DNA from: Mycolicibacterium anyangense
Lineage (GTDB): Bacteria; Actinomycetota; Actinomycetes; Mycobacteriales; Mycobacteriaceae
Direction of reading: 5' to 3'
Assembly (NCBI RefSeq): GCF_010731855.1
Contig: NZ_AP022620.1
Location: forward strand, 2,418,001 to 2,482,000
Length of the DNA: 64,000 nucleotides
Shown: piece by piece, positions 33,251 to 42,514 of the stretch
Layout of the letters: each line of letters opens with the position of its first letter
How positions within the stretch are numbered: position 1 is the stretch's first letter
Position numbers and translations under genes: made by a program
Notes under the pieces: generated by a model
Seen by the model: only the letters and a program-made list of their open reading frames with translations
Database searches by the model: none
What the model was told of the DNA's origin: nothing

Positions 33251-34528
33251 TTAGTCCGTTAAACGAACACTGTGGGAACGAGCGAAATCCTGTAGCGCAT
33301 CGGCCGCCATCGACGCACTCGTCGCGGGTTCGGTGATGTGGGTGGCCAGCTCGCGCGCCCTGGCCACGCAGTCCGGGGCGAGGATCGCCCGCAGGTCGGC
33401 GACCAGCGACTCCTCGGTGGCGGTGGAGAATCGCCGGGCGGTGCCGACCTTCAACCGTTTCACGGCGGCGCCGTAGATGGCATGCACCATGTCCCAGTAC
33501 AGGATCAGCTGGGGTACCCCGGCACGCATGACGATGGGGGTGGTGCTCGACCCGCCGTGGTGCACCACGGCACGGCAGGCCGGGAACACCGTCGCGTAGT
33601 TCAGCACGCCGACCACCTTGACGTGGTCGGGGACCGCGACGCTGCCGAAGTCGGTGCCGGCCGCCCCGATCAGGGCCCGCTCCCCCAGCCGCGAACAGGC
33701 CGCCGAGATCATCGCGATGGTGTCGGCCGGTGATTCGACGGGGATGCTGCCGAAGCCGAAGAAGATCGGCGGGCTGCCGGCGGCGATCCAGGACGCCACC
33801 TCGTCGTCGGTGTCGGTGGCCAATTCCAGGGTCAGGGTGCCGACGAACGGTCGCTGGGCCTCGACTGCCGACCACTCGTCGGCCAAGCCGGGGAAGCAGG
33901 CTGCGTCGTAAGCCTGAATTTCCAGCGAGCCGTGTTCGGTGATCCGCCGCGGCGCCGACCCGGCGGCCTTGGGCAGCCCGAGCTCACGGCGCTGGGTGTC
34001 TTCGACCCTCTTGGTGCCGCGCCACGACACCCACCAGAACGCCTCGACCACCGCCCGACCCAGCCTCGGCGGCAGGAACGGCAACACCTCGGCGTTGGGC
34101 CGCAACGGGAAGTAGTGCAGTGTGGCCAGTGGGATGTCGTAGTGCTCGGCGACATTGGCGGCGGCGTCTTCGAAGTTGATGCCGGAGAAGATCAGATCCG
34201 CGCCGTCGGCCAGCGACATCAATGTCGAGCTCATCTCCTGCCAGCCCTGCAGCAACGGCCCGGCGATCGCGGCGCGCGCCGCGGCCATCGTGCGGATCTT
34301 CCACGGGGTACTGAAGAAGCAGGTCCAGAAATCCCGGTGGGCATCGAGGATGGCCCGCGATGGGGGCCCGAACGCCACTGCGGTCGGACCCGCCGCCGCG
34401 GTGAAATCCACCAGATCGGGTGGCACCGCCATGATCACCTCATGGCCGCGGCGCACCAGTTCCCTGCCGACGGCGAGGCTGGGCTCGACATCACCGCGAC
34501 TCCCCCACGTCGCCAGCACGAATTTCAT
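33251..34528 (-). CDS. GT1-family glycosyltransferase (GPL Gtf-like), copy 1
   Basis: 425 residues. The N-terminus MKFVLATWGSRGDVEPSLAVGRELVRRGH and the C-terminal donor-binding part (VVHHGGSSTTPIVMRAGVPQL) mark a UDP/dTDP-sugar glycosyltransferase of the kind that decorates mycobacterial glycopeptidolipids. It transfers one sugar to the peptide or to a previous sugar; which sugar cannot be read from the sequence. The donor motif has HHGGSSTT where its paralogues have HHGGAG(T). It is the second gene of a minus-strand pair, 10 bases behind the methyltransferase gene, and it precedes the mbtH promoter region. Three more paralogues lie at 44.1, 48.0 and 63.5 kb. Confidence 0.92.
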   Translation of the reverse strand: MKFVLATWGSRGDVEPSLAVGRELVRRGHEVIMAVPPDLVDFTAAAGPTAVAFGPPSRAILDAHRDFWTCFFSTPWKIRTMAAARAAIAGPLLQGWQEMSSTLMSLADGADLIFSGINFEDAAANVAEHYDIPLATLHYFPLRPNAEVLPFLPPRLGRAVVEAFWWVSWRGTKRVEDTQRRELGLPKAAGSAPRRITEHGSLEIQAYDAACFPGLADEWSAVEAQRPFVGTLTLELATDTDDEVASWIAAGSPPIFFGFGSIPVESPADTIAMISAACSRLGERALIGAAGTDFGSVAVPDHVKVVGVLNYATVFPACRAVVHHGGSSTTPIVMRAGVPQLILYWDMVHAIYGAAVKRLKVGTARRFSTATEESLVADLRAILAPDCVARARELATHITEPATSASMAADALQDFARSHSVRLTD

Positions 34529-34538
34529 TGTGGGGACG

Positions 34539-35297
34539 TCAGTTTCGGGCAGAACCGGCGCCCGCGCTGAGGAACTCGTCGAGGTAGCGCGGCGACTTCA
34601 GGTTGAGTAACCGCTTGCGGTCGGCCTTGAGATCGGCGTAGGTCAGGCCCTCGATCTGTTCGACCGAGTACGGCAGGGTGGATTCCGGTGCCCCCTTGCG
34701 CACGAAGCCCACCCCCTGATCGCACTTGAGCACACCGACCAGCAGATCGGGCCGGGTGCTGCGCAGATGGACGATCGCCTTCCACACGTCACCGTTCCAC
34801 AGACCGATGACCAGGGGCCCGGACTGCCCGGCGATGAAGTCGTCCCACGACTCCGCACGCCGGCCCGCCAGTTCGAACGGCGGATTGCAATCGTGCAGGA
34901 AGATCACGCCATCGTCGCGCAGGAACCGCAGCGTGTTCTCGACGTCGCGCACCACCTGTTCATAGGTGTGCATACCGTCGATCAGCGCCACGTCGATGGG
35001 CCGCTGGGCCAGGAAATCGCCCTGGGTGGCGAAGAAGTCGTCGCTGGTCACTTCGAAATAATGGGTGGCACGCCCGCGGGCGTCCGCCTGCGCGCGGGTC
35101 TCGTCGGACAGCCGGAACGCCGGGTCGACGGCGATCTTCTCGTCGGCACTGATCTGCCGGAACGCCAGGCCCTTCGAGACCCCGATCTCCAGATAGACGG
35201 GGTTGGTCCGCCCGTCGAGCGCGCGCTGCACCGCTTTGATCCGGTTCACGCCGGGCAGGGCATCCACCAACATGGTGAGCCTGTCGTTGAAGTTCAC
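34539..35297 (-). CDS. SAM-dependent methyltransferase (Methyltransf_24 type, Rmt-like)
   Basis: About 252 residues from the preferred start. SAM-binding motif I is VYLEIGVSKGLAF, and later motifs are DVALIDGMHTYEQVVRDVENTLRFL and GVIFLHDCNPPFE. The D-G-x-H-T-Y-E pattern is typical of class I enzymes that O-methylate sugars, including the rhamnosyl methyltransferases of GPL loci. The GTG at 35297 (VNFNDRLTMLVDALPG) has AGGA at a good distance; a GTG at 35315 would add six residues. It is followed closely by the glycosyltransferase gene, so it probably methylates a sugar of the same glycan. The divergent neighbour is the DUF2505 gene. Confidence 0.87.
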   Translation of the reverse strand: MNFNDRLTMLVDALPGVNRIKAVQRALDGRTNPVYLEIGVSKGLAFRQISADEKIAVDPAFRLSDETRAQADARGRATHYFEVTSDDFFATQGDFLAQRPIDVALIDGMHTYEQVVRDVENTLRFLRDDGVIFLHDCNPPFELAGRRAESWDDFIAGQSGPLVIGLWNGDVWKAIVHLRSTRPDLLVGVLKCDQGVGFVRKGAPESTLPYSVEQIEGLTYADLKADRKRLLNLKSPRYLDEFLSAGAGSARN

Positions 35298-35396
35298 GGC
35301 GACGATCCTGCCCACACAACCGGTTCGCTGACAAGGGGGTAAATTCGCGGGTCGCGTTCAGATCGGCCCGTTTCGCTGCGATAAGAATGGACGGCT

Positions 35397-35891
35397 ATGG
35401 CGCACTCCTTGGACGTGGTGGCCGACTCCGTTGCCCGCGTCGAGCAGATCCACGAGGCGTTCGGCCGCGAGGATTACTGGCTGGCCAGGCTGGCCGGTGA
35501 CGGCAACGCGACATTGGAGTCGCTGCGCGTCGACGGCGACGGCACCGTCGCGGTTCGGTTGACCCAACGCATCATCGGCCTCACCGGGCTGATGGCCAAG
35601 GTCGTTCCCGGCGAACTCCAACTCTCATACAGCGAGACTTGGACTCCGGGCGGCGACGGAACGGTGCGCGGAGCGGTAGACGTCTCGGCGGCCGGCGGTC
35701 TGGGTTCGAGCCTGGCCGACAATCTGCTGACGCCGGTAGGTACCGGATCGCAGCTGCGGGCCGTGGTGAAGGTCAAGGTCAAGGTGCCGCTGCTCGGCGG
35801 ACAGCTGGAAAAGACGATCGGCTCGAGTCTGGCCGGCAGCATTCCGTCGGTTCTGGCGTTCACCACCGATTGGATCGCCCAACACTGCTAA
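35397..35891 (+). CDS. DUF2505 family protein
   Basis: 164 residues. N-terminal VADSVARVEQIHEAFGREDYWLARLA and the later KVKVKVPLLGGQLEKTIGSSLAGSIPSVLAFTTDWI are the recognisable ends of the DUF2505 fold, related to START/SRPBCC-type lipid-binding barrels. No signal peptide or catalytic motif is apparent. It starts ATG at 35397 behind a short AT-rich stretch (GATAAGAAT). The family occurs in most mycobacteria, often without link to secondary metabolism, so it may be a bystander; a role in binding lipid intermediates is conceivable. Confidence 0.82.
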   Translation: MAHSLDVVADSVARVEQIHEAFGREDYWLARLAGDGNATLESLRVDGDGTVAVRLTQRIIGLTGLMAKVVPGELQLSYSETWTPGGDGTVRGAVDVSAAGGLGSSLADNLLTPVGTGSQLRAVVKVKVKVPLLGGQLEKTIGSSLAGSIPSVLAFTTDWIAQHC

Positions 35892-35935
35892 ACGAGCCCC
35901 ACCCGGGCGTGCGCAGTGGCACAATGCCTCGACTC

Positions 35936-35955
35936 TTAGAACGTGTTCCAGTTAT
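35936..35955 (+). promoter_or_regulatory. KstR-like operator before the acyltransferase-exporter operon
   Basis: The core TAGAACGTGTTCCA (35937-35950) fits TnnAACnnGTTnnA fully. Together with its flanks (TTAGAAC..., ...AGTTAT) it is 19/20 identical to the operator before mbtH. It ends 8 bases before the GTG of the first acyltransferase gene. Confidence 0.7.
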
Positions 35956-35963
35956 GAGATCGG

Positions 35964-38156
35964 GTGAGTGTGGCGCAGGCCGACAGTGTGAGCCCCGCCG
36001 AGGGGTTGGATAGCCAGCTCCCGGCACAGTCGACATTCCGCCCGGACATCGAGGGACTGCGCGCGGTCGCGGTGCTGGCCGTAGTGCTGTTCCATGCCGC
36101 GGTGCCCGGGTTGGGTGGCGGCTACGTCGGTGTCGACATCTTCTTCGTCATCTCCGGCTTCCTGATCACCGGCCTGCTGTGGCGCGAAGCCCAGGGCTCG
36201 GGAACGGTTCGGCTGCGCAACTTCTACGGCGCCCGGGCGCGGCGGCTGTTGCCGGCCTCGGCGCTGGTCGGCATCGTCACCATGGTCGCGGCCGCCCTGT
36301 TGCTACCGCCGCTGTTGGTGCGCAGCGTGATCGGTGACGGTATCGCCAGCGCGCTCTATGTGAGTAACTGCTGGTTCGTGGTGCGCGGGGTGGACTACTT
36401 CGCGACACACGTGCCGCCGTCGCCGTTCCAGCACTACTGGTCACTCGGTGTCGAGGAGCAGTTCTACCTGGTGTGGCCGGCGCTCATCCTCGGCACCGCC
36501 TGGCTGATCCGGAAACTGCGGCGGCGCAACAGGATTGAAGCAACCGCATCGCAGCGCCCGTATCTCGTGGTGCTGACGGTGGTCGCGGTGCTGTCGTTCG
36601 CGATGTCATTCGTGGCCACCTACGTCTCCCCGGCCACCGCGTTCTTCTCGCTGCCCACCCGGGCCTGGCAGCTCGCGCTGGGCGGGATGATCGCCCTGAC
36701 GGCGGGCCGCTGGCGCCAGCTGTCGCCGCGGGCCGCGGCAGTGGTGGGCTGGTCCGGGTTGGCGATGATCCTGGTGGCATGCACCGTGCTCACCGAGTCG
36801 ACGCTGTATCCGGGAAGCGCCGCCCTGTTGCCCACGGTGGGCTCGGCGCTGGTGATCGGCGCCGGGTGCGCGCTGCCGGCCGGCGGCTGCGGCCAGTTGC
36901 TGGGGTTGGCCCCGATGCGCGCGATCGGCCGGATCTCCTACTCCTGGTACCTGTGGCACTGGCCGGTTCTCGTGCTCGCGCCGGCGTTGGTCGGCCACCC
37001 GCTGAGCCTGCCCGCCCGTCTGGCGGCCGCCGCGTTGTCGGGAGTGCTTGCCGTACTGACGTTGCGGTATCTGGAGAATCCGCTGCGGTTCGCCACGAAG
37101 ATCCGGACGTCGGCCTGGCGCAGCCTGGGCCTGGGGGCGGTGGCCACCGCGACCGCGGTAGTTGCGGGCTTAGGGCTACTGGCGGTCACCCCCACCCCGG
37201 TCGGGCGCGGGGCGCCCGCCACCGCACTGAACTTCACCGAGATGCGGGTGCCGCCGGGTTCGGGTGCCGCGGCCTACGACACTGCGGTGCGCCAGGCGTT
37301 CGCCCAGGTGCAGGCGGCGGTGGCCGGGTCGGCCAACCTCCGTTCCGTTCCGTCGAACCTCATTCCCGCCCTCGCCGACGCACCTGCCGAGCGATCGGCC
37401 TTGGCGTTCGGCGGCTGCATGCGTTCCCCGTTCGAAAGCGGCCACCCCGAATGCGCCAGTGTCGACGTCGATTCGCCCACCACCGTGGCCCTGGTTGGCG
37501 ACTCCCACGCGGCGATGTGGAATCCGGCGTTCGAGAAGATCGCCGGCCAGCGGAGGTGGCGGCTGGAACTGCTGAGCAAGGGCGCCTGCCCGATGGTGGA
37601 CGTGCCGATCGGCAATCCGTTGCGGCAGCTCGCCGACGGGCTCCAGCATTGCCGGGAGTGGCGCAACCAGATCCTGGCGCGGCTGCGCGCCGAGCGGCCG
37701 GCATTGGTCGTCCTGAGTATGTGGCGGGGGTATGGCGCAGACGAATCATGGACGGGCTACACCGCTTTCGATCCGGTCTGGCTGGACCGCCTGACCCGGG
37801 TGGTGCGCGAACTGCGCGACAACGGCTCCCGGGTGCTGGTCCTCGGCCCCGTCCCTGACCCGCACTTCGTGGTGCCGATCTGCCTGTCCGGGTATCTCGA
37901 CGACGTCGCGGCCTGCACTCCTGCCCGGGCGACGGCGGTGCACCCCGCGGGGATCGCGGCCGAGACCGCTGCCACCGAGGCGGGCGGTGGACAGTACGCC
38001 GACCTCACCGATCTGTTCTGCACGTCGGATCACTGTCCGGTGATCGTCGGCAACACCCTGGTGTATCTCGACGAGAACCACGTGACACTGGAGTACTCCC
38101 GCGCACTGGCACCCGTGATCGCGACCCTGGCCGATCGCTCCCTGGCGGTGGGGTGA
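35964..38156 (+). CDS. OafA/YrhL-type O-acyltransferase with SGNH domain, copy 1
   Basis: 730 residues. An N-terminal acyltransferase-3 membrane domain (FRPDIEGLRAVAVLAVVLFHA, GGGYVGVDIFFVISGFLITGLL, HYWSLGVEEQFYL, about ten membrane helices) is fused to an extracytoplasmic SGNH hydrolase-like domain (VALVGDSHAAMWNPAF; C-terminal DENHVTLEYSRAL). Such enzymes move acyl groups, often acetyl, across the membrane onto sugars. In GPL loci Atf proteins acetylate the glycan, but those are single-domain relatives. The GTG at 35964 lies directly behind the KstR-like operator. It is the first of six co-directional genes ending with the exporter. Confidence 0.92.
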   Translation: MSVAQADSVSPAEGLDSQLPAQSTFRPDIEGLRAVAVLAVVLFHAAVPGLGGGYVGVDIFFVISGFLITGLLWREAQGSGTVRLRNFYGARARRLLPASALVGIVTMVAAALLLPPLLVRSVIGDGIASALYVSNCWFVVRGVDYFATHVPPSPFQHYWSLGVEEQFYLVWPALILGTAWLIRKLRRRNRIEATASQRPYLVVLTVVAVLSFAMSFVATYVSPATAFFSLPTRAWQLALGGMIALTAGRWRQLSPRAAAVVGWSGLAMILVACTVLTESTLYPGSAALLPTVGSALVIGAGCALPAGGCGQLLGLAPMRAIGRISYSWYLWHWPVLVLAPALVGHPLSLPARLAAAALSGVLAVLTLRYLENPLRFATKIRTSAWRSLGLGAVATATAVVAGLGLLAVTPTPVGRGAPATALNFTEMRVPPGSGAAAYDTAVRQAFAQVQAAVAGSANLRSVPSNLIPALADAPAERSALAFGGCMRSPFESGHPECASVDVDSPTTVALVGDSHAAMWNPAFEKIAGQRRWRLELLSKGACPMVDVPIGNPLRQLADGLQHCREWRNQILARLRAERPALVVLSMWRGYGADESWTGYTAFDPVWLDRLTRVVRELRDNGSRVLVLGPVPDPHFVVPICLSGYLDDVAACTPARATAVHPAGIAAETAATEAGGGQYADLTDLFCTSDHCPVIVGNTLVYLDENHVTLEYSRALAPVIATLADRSLAVG

Positions 38157-38175
38157 CGTGGTGAAGACCAGACGG

Positions 38176-40368
38176 GTGAGCGTGGGCCAGGCCAACAGCG
38201 TTGACTCCGCACACGGGGTCCAGGAGCGGCGCGCGGCATCGACCGGGTTTCGCCCCGACATCGAAGGATTGCGCGCGGTCGCGGTGCTGGGCGTGGTGTT
38301 CTTTCACGCCTCGATTCCGGGGATCGGCGGCGGCTATGTCGGCGTCGACGTCTTCTTCGTCATCTCGGGCTTTCTGATCACCGGATTGCTCTGGCGCGAG
38401 GCCAGTTCCACCGGCACCGTCGCACTGCGCACGTTCTACGGCGCACGGGCGCGCCGGCTGCTACCGGCGTCCGCCTTCGTCGGCGTCATCACCATGATCG
38501 CCGCACTGGTGTTGTTGCCGCCCTTGCGAGTTCCCACGGTGCTCTACGACGGTATCGCCAGCGCGCTCTACGTCGGCAACTACTGGTTCATCATCGACAA
38601 CGTCAACTACTTCTCCGACTTGTTGACCCCGTCGCCGTTCCTGCACTACTGGTCGCTCAGTGTCGAGGAGCAGTTCTATCTGATCTGGGCACCGTTGGTG
38701 TTGGGCACCGCCTGGGCGATCCGACGGTTCCGGCGCGACAAGACCACACCCGTTCGGGCGTCGCGGCGCCCCTATCTGGTGGTTCTGGGGTTGGTCGGGG
38801 CGGCATCGTTCGCGCTGTCCCTGGTGATCACCTACGTGGTGCCCGCCGCGGCGTTCTTCTCGCTGCCCACCCGGGCCTGGCAGCTGGCCGCCGGTGGCCT
38901 GCTGGCGCTGACGGTCCCACAGTGGCAACGCCTTTCGGCCCGGGCGGCGGCCGTCGTCGGATGGGCCGGACTGGCCATGGTGGTGGTGGCCTGCCTCTGG
39001 TACACCCCCACCACCCCGTTTCCGGGAACCGCCGCACTGCTGCCCACGGCGGGCGCCGCGCTGATCATCGGAGCCGGCTGCGCCGCCCCGGCGCAGGGCT
39101 GCGGGCGGCTGTTGGGTACCGCGCCGATGCGCTCGATAGGCCGGATCTCCTACTCCTGGTACCTGTGGCACTGGCCGGTCCTGGTGCTGGCGCCGGCACT
39201 GGTGGGCCATCCGCTGGGGCTGGGTGCCCGGATCCTGGCCGCGGTACTGTCTGCCGGGCTGGCCTGGCTGACTCTGCACTACCTGGAGAACCCGCTTCGG
39301 TTCGGTCAGAGGATCCGCCAATCCGCTTGGCGCAGCCTGGCTTTGGGGGCGGCGGCAACCGCGGTGGCGGTGTGCACCGGACTCGGACTACTCAAAGCCG
39401 CGCCCACCGCCGTCGGTCCTGGCGCCCCGGCCGCGCCACTGGCACTGAACCTCACGCCGCCACCACCGAACGCCCCACCGGCCGCCTACGACACCGTCGT
39501 CGGGCAAGCCCTCAGCCAGATCCAGGCCGCACTCACCCTGGCCACCGCGCCCAGGCCCGTTCCCGCAAATCTCGTACCACCGCTGGACAACCTGGCCGCC
39601 GAACAGGGTGACTACACCTACGGCGGTTGTGTGCTGACGCCCTACCAGGACGGACAGCCCTCGTGTGCGATGGGCGATACCGCCTCCCCGACCAGGGTCG
39701 CGTTGGTCGGTGACTCGCACGCCGCGATGTGGACCCCGGCGCTTCGCGAGATCGCCACTCAGCGCGGCTGGCGGCTGGAACTCATGGCCAAGGAAGCCTG
39801 CCCGATCCTCGACATCCATGTCGAGGGCCACTTCCGCCGCCTGATCGAGCGTCTGCAGCATTGCGAGCATTGGCGTGCCGGGGTGATGGACCGGCTCAAG
39901 GCCGAACGTCCGCAACTGGTGGTCCTCAGCGTGTGGCGCGGGTATGGCATCGACGAGACGATGACCGGCTTCCGAGGATTCGACCCGGCCTGGATCGACA
40001 GCCTGACCAGGCTGGTGAAGGAACTGCGGGCGAACGGATCGCAGGTGCTGGTGCTCGGTCCGATCCCGGCACCCCATGCCAATGTGCCGATCTGCATCTC
40101 CGGGCACCTCGACAATGCGGCGGCCTGCGCGCTGTCTCGCACCACGTCGGTCGATCAAGCCGGGATCACCGCAGAAGCCAACGCCGCCAAGGCAAATGGC
40201 GGCCAGTACGCCGACCTCACCGACTACTTCTGCACCGCGCAAACCTGTCCGGTGATCGTCGGCAACGCCCTGGTCTATCTGGATGTCAGTCATCTGACGC
40301 TGCAGTACTCGCGGGTACTGGCACCCGTGATGGCGGCCTTGACCGACCGTGCGATGGCCGGTGGTTGA
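38176..40368 (+). CDS. OafA/YrhL-type O-acyltransferase with SGNH domain, copy 2
   Basis: About 730 residues, clearly a tandem duplicate of the preceding gene. It shares FRPDIEGLRAVAVLGVVFFHA, VGVDVFFVISGFLITGLLWRE, HYWSLSVEEQFYLIW, RISYSWYLWHWPVLVLAPALVGHPL, and the SGNH parts VALVGDSHAAMWTPAL and DVSHLTLQYSRVLAPV. I use the GTG at 38176 because it aligns with the start of copy 1 (VSVGQANSV against MSVAQADSV); GTGs at 38158 and 38161 are alternatives. In copy 2 the last SGNH block reads DVSHLT instead of DENHVT but keeps Asp and His. Two copies suggest two acylation sites or two acyl donors. Confidence 0.92.
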   Translation: MSVGQANSVDSAHGVQERRAASTGFRPDIEGLRAVAVLGVVFFHASIPGIGGGYVGVDVFFVISGFLITGLLWREASSTGTVALRTFYGARARRLLPASAFVGVITMIAALVLLPPLRVPTVLYDGIASALYVGNYWFIIDNVNYFSDLLTPSPFLHYWSLSVEEQFYLIWAPLVLGTAWAIRRFRRDKTTPVRASRRPYLVVLGLVGAASFALSLVITYVVPAAAFFSLPTRAWQLAAGGLLALTVPQWQRLSARAAAVVGWAGLAMVVVACLWYTPTTPFPGTAALLPTAGAALIIGAGCAAPAQGCGRLLGTAPMRSIGRISYSWYLWHWPVLVLAPALVGHPLGLGARILAAVLSAGLAWLTLHYLENPLRFGQRIRQSAWRSLALGAAATAVAVCTGLGLLKAAPTAVGPGAPAAPLALNLTPPPPNAPPAAYDTVVGQALSQIQAALTLATAPRPVPANLVPPLDNLAAEQGDYTYGGCVLTPYQDGQPSCAMGDTASPTRVALVGDSHAAMWTPALREIATQRGWRLELMAKEACPILDIHVEGHFRRLIERLQHCEHWRAGVMDRLKAERPQLVVLSVWRGYGIDETMTGFRGFDPAWIDSLTRLVKELRANGSQVLVLGPIPAPHANVPICISGHLDNAAACALSRTTSVDQAGITAEANAAKANGGQYADLTDYFCTAQTCPVIVGNALVYLDVSHLTLQYSRVLAPVMAALTDRAMAGG

Positions 40369-40431
40369 GGTGCCGATCGAACACCCATTGGACGGGGCCG
40401 CAGGGCCCACGAGACCACCGGAGGTCAGGCG

Positions 40432-41508
40432 TTGGCCACTCCCGTGCTGATCACCGGCGGGGCCGGTTTCATCGGGTCCGCACTGTCCCGCCGACTTGTC
40501 GATGCGGGCTACGACGTCGCCGTGCTGGACATCCTGCACCCGCAGGTGCACGGTGAGCACGCCGCGATCACACTTCCCGCGTCGGTGCGGTTGTTCACCG
40601 GCGATGTCACGCACGCTGCCGACGTCGACGCCGTGCTCCGGTTGTTCCGGCCGGCCCAGATCGTGCACCTGGCGGCCGAGACCGGAACGGCGCAGTCGCT
40701 GTCGGAGGCGACCCGGCACGGGTCGGTCAACGTAGTGGGAACCACCCAGTTGGTCGATGCGCTGAGCCGCGCCGGCCATGTCCCGGACCAACTGGTGCTG
40801 GCGTCGTCGCGAGCCGTCTACGGCGAAGGAGCCTGGCAGTCGGGCTCCGAGGTGTTCTATCCGGCGCCACGCAGTCACGCTCAGCTGCAAGCCGGCACCT
40901 GGGACCCCCAGGGGCCCACGGGCCAACCCGCAATTCCGTTGGCCAGCAGCGCCGGTCGCACCGAACCGCGGCCCACCAACATCTATGCCGCCACCAAGCT
41001 CGCTCAGGAGCACATCCTGGCGGCCTGGGCGGCCGCACACGACACCAGTCTCAGTGTTCTGCGCCTGCAGAACGTGTACGGCCCCGGCCAGTCCCTGACC
41101 AACTCCTACACCGGGATCGTGGCCCTGTTCGCCCGGCTATCGCGCCAGCAGCAGGCTCTGGAGGTGTATGAGGACGGCCGGATCCTGCGTGACTTCGTCT
41201 ACATCGACGACGTCGTGGACGCACTGTTCGCCGCCATCGCCACGCCGGCGAAGCCGGTGCGCCATCTCGACGTCGGCTCTGGCGTCCCGACAACGATCCA
41301 TGAACTGGCCCGGGCATTGGCCGGCATCTGCGGCGCTCCCGAACCCGTGGTGGTCGGCAAGTTCCGCGACGGGGATGTCCGGGCGGCCAGGTGCGATGTG
41401 GAACAGACAGTGCGAGAACTGGACTGGCAGCCGAAGTGGACGCTCGAGGACGGTATGCGCGGGCTGCTCGACTGGATCGGCCAACAGTCGCCACGGAGCC
41501 CCGAGTGA
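40432..41508 (+). CDS. NAD-dependent sugar epimerase/dehydratase, dTDP-L-rhamnose 4-epimerase-like
   Basis: 358 residues of the extended short-chain dehydrogenase type. The nucleotide-binding motif is GGAGFIGS (9-16) and the catalytic pair is Tyr185 and Lys189 in YAATK. Two details, LDILHPQVHG after the second strand and the long insertion before the catalytic Tyr (residues about 140-180), recall dTDP-L-rhamnose 4-epimerases, which make 6-deoxy-L-talose precursors; GPLs carry 6-deoxytalose. I am fairly sure of the family, less of the substrate. The TTG start has GGAGG upstream. It lies between the acyltransferases and the exporter genes in one operon. Confidence 0.85.
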   Translation: MATPVLITGGAGFIGSALSRRLVDAGYDVAVLDILHPQVHGEHAAITLPASVRLFTGDVTHAADVDAVLRLFRPAQIVHLAAETGTAQSLSEATRHGSVNVVGTTQLVDALSRAGHVPDQLVLASSRAVYGEGAWQSGSEVFYPAPRSHAQLQAGTWDPQGPTGQPAIPLASSAGRTEPRPTNIYAATKLAQEHILAAWAAAHDTSLSVLRLQNVYGPGQSLTNSYTGIVALFARLSRQQQALEVYEDGRILRDFVYIDDVVDALFAAIATPAKPVRHLDVGSGVPTTIHELARALAGICGAPEPVVVGKFRDGDVRAARCDVEQTVRELDWQPKWTLEDGMRGLLDWIGQQSPRSPE

Positions 41509-41584
41509 ACGCCGCCGGCCCGGCCGTCGCGAAGAAGAGGCAACTCACCGCGCGCTCGCGGCGCCCACGCTATGGTGTGCATTC

Positions 41585-42514
41585 GTGATCGAGCTTGACG
41601 GGGTAGCGAAGACCTACGGGGGCAAGGTCCACGCGCTGCAGGACGTGAGTTTCTCGGTTCCGACGGGGTCGGTCTGCGCGCTGCTCGGCCACAACGGCGC
41701 GGGCAAGACGACGGCGATCAAGATTCTGTCCACCCTCATCCGGCCCAGCGCCGGCCAGGCCCTGGTGGCCGGCTATGACGTTGCGCGGCAGGCACCTCAG
41801 GTGCGGGCGAGCATCGGGATGACGGGACAACAGGCCGCCCTGGACTGGCAGATCACCGGGCGGGAGAACCTGGTGATGTTCGCTCGGCTGCACGGTATGC
41901 GCCGCAAGGACGCCCGGGCGCGCGCCGACGAGTTGATCGATCAGTTCGACATGGCGCATGCGGCCGACCGCCGGGTGTTCACCTATTCCGGCGGTATGCG
42001 GCGACGCATCGACATCGCCGCCGCGTTGGTGGTGCCACCGAAGGTGCTCTTTCTCGACGAACCGACCACCGGGCTGGATCCACGCAGTCGCCGAGCCGTG
42101 TGGGACCTCGTCTCGGAGTTGGCCGGCCAGGGCGTGACGGTCCTGCTGACCACCCAATACCTGGAAGAGGCCGACGTTCTCAGCGATTCCATCGTCGTGA
42201 TCGACCATGGCCGGGTGGTGGCCAGCGGTACCGCCGACGATCTCAAGCGCCGGGTCGGATCCAGCTACTGCACCGTGAGCCCGGTCGATCCGGCCGACTT
42301 GCTCAAGATCTTCGAAGTGGTCTCCGACCTCCAGGACGCCCAGGTCGACCATGATGCCAACACGGTTTCGGTGCTGGCGCCGAACGGTGTCGCGACGCTG
42401 AGCGAGGTGTTCCGCCGGGTCGACCAGCTGGATGTCGAATTGGCCGATATCTCGCTTCGCAGGCCGTCTTTGGATGAGGTGTTCTTCCACCTCACGGGCA
42501 GTGTCACCGCGTGA
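41585..42514 (+). CDS. ABC transporter ATP-binding protein, DrrA family
   Basis: 309 residues. Walker A is GHNGAGKTT, the signature is YSGGMRRRIDIAAAL and Walker B is VLFLDEPTTGLDP, with a C-terminal extension that ends in SLDEVFFHLTG, typical of the daunorubicin-resistance (DrrA) group. Together with the two permeases it forms an ABC-2 exporter; the same architecture, DrrABC, takes part in PDIM export in M. tuberculosis. I chose the GTG at 41585 (VIELDGVAKTYGGK); the frame is open far upstream, but those codons overlap the epimerase gene. It overlaps the next gene by 4 bases, so translation is probably coupled. Confidence 0.94.
   Translation: MIELDGVAKTYGGKVHALQDVSFSVPTGSVCALLGHNGAGKTTAIKILSTLIRPSAGQALVAGYDVARQAPQVRASIGMTGQQAALDWQITGRENLVMFARLHGMRRKDARARADELIDQFDMAHAADRRVFTYSGGMRRRIDIAAALVVPPKVLFLDEPTTGLDPRSRRAVWDLVSELAGQGVTVLLTTQYLEEADVLSDSIVVIDHGRVVASGTADDLKRRVGSSYCTVSPVDPADLLKIFEVVSDLQDAQVDHDANTVSVLAPNGVATLSEVFRRVDQLDVELADISLRRPSLDEVFFHLTGSVTA

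Noticed and set aside
41168..41584. Upstream extension of the ABC ATPase frame
   Set aside because: It overlaps the epimerase gene and codes for Arg-rich filler. The ATPase family begins at VIELDGVAKTYGG (GTG 41585).
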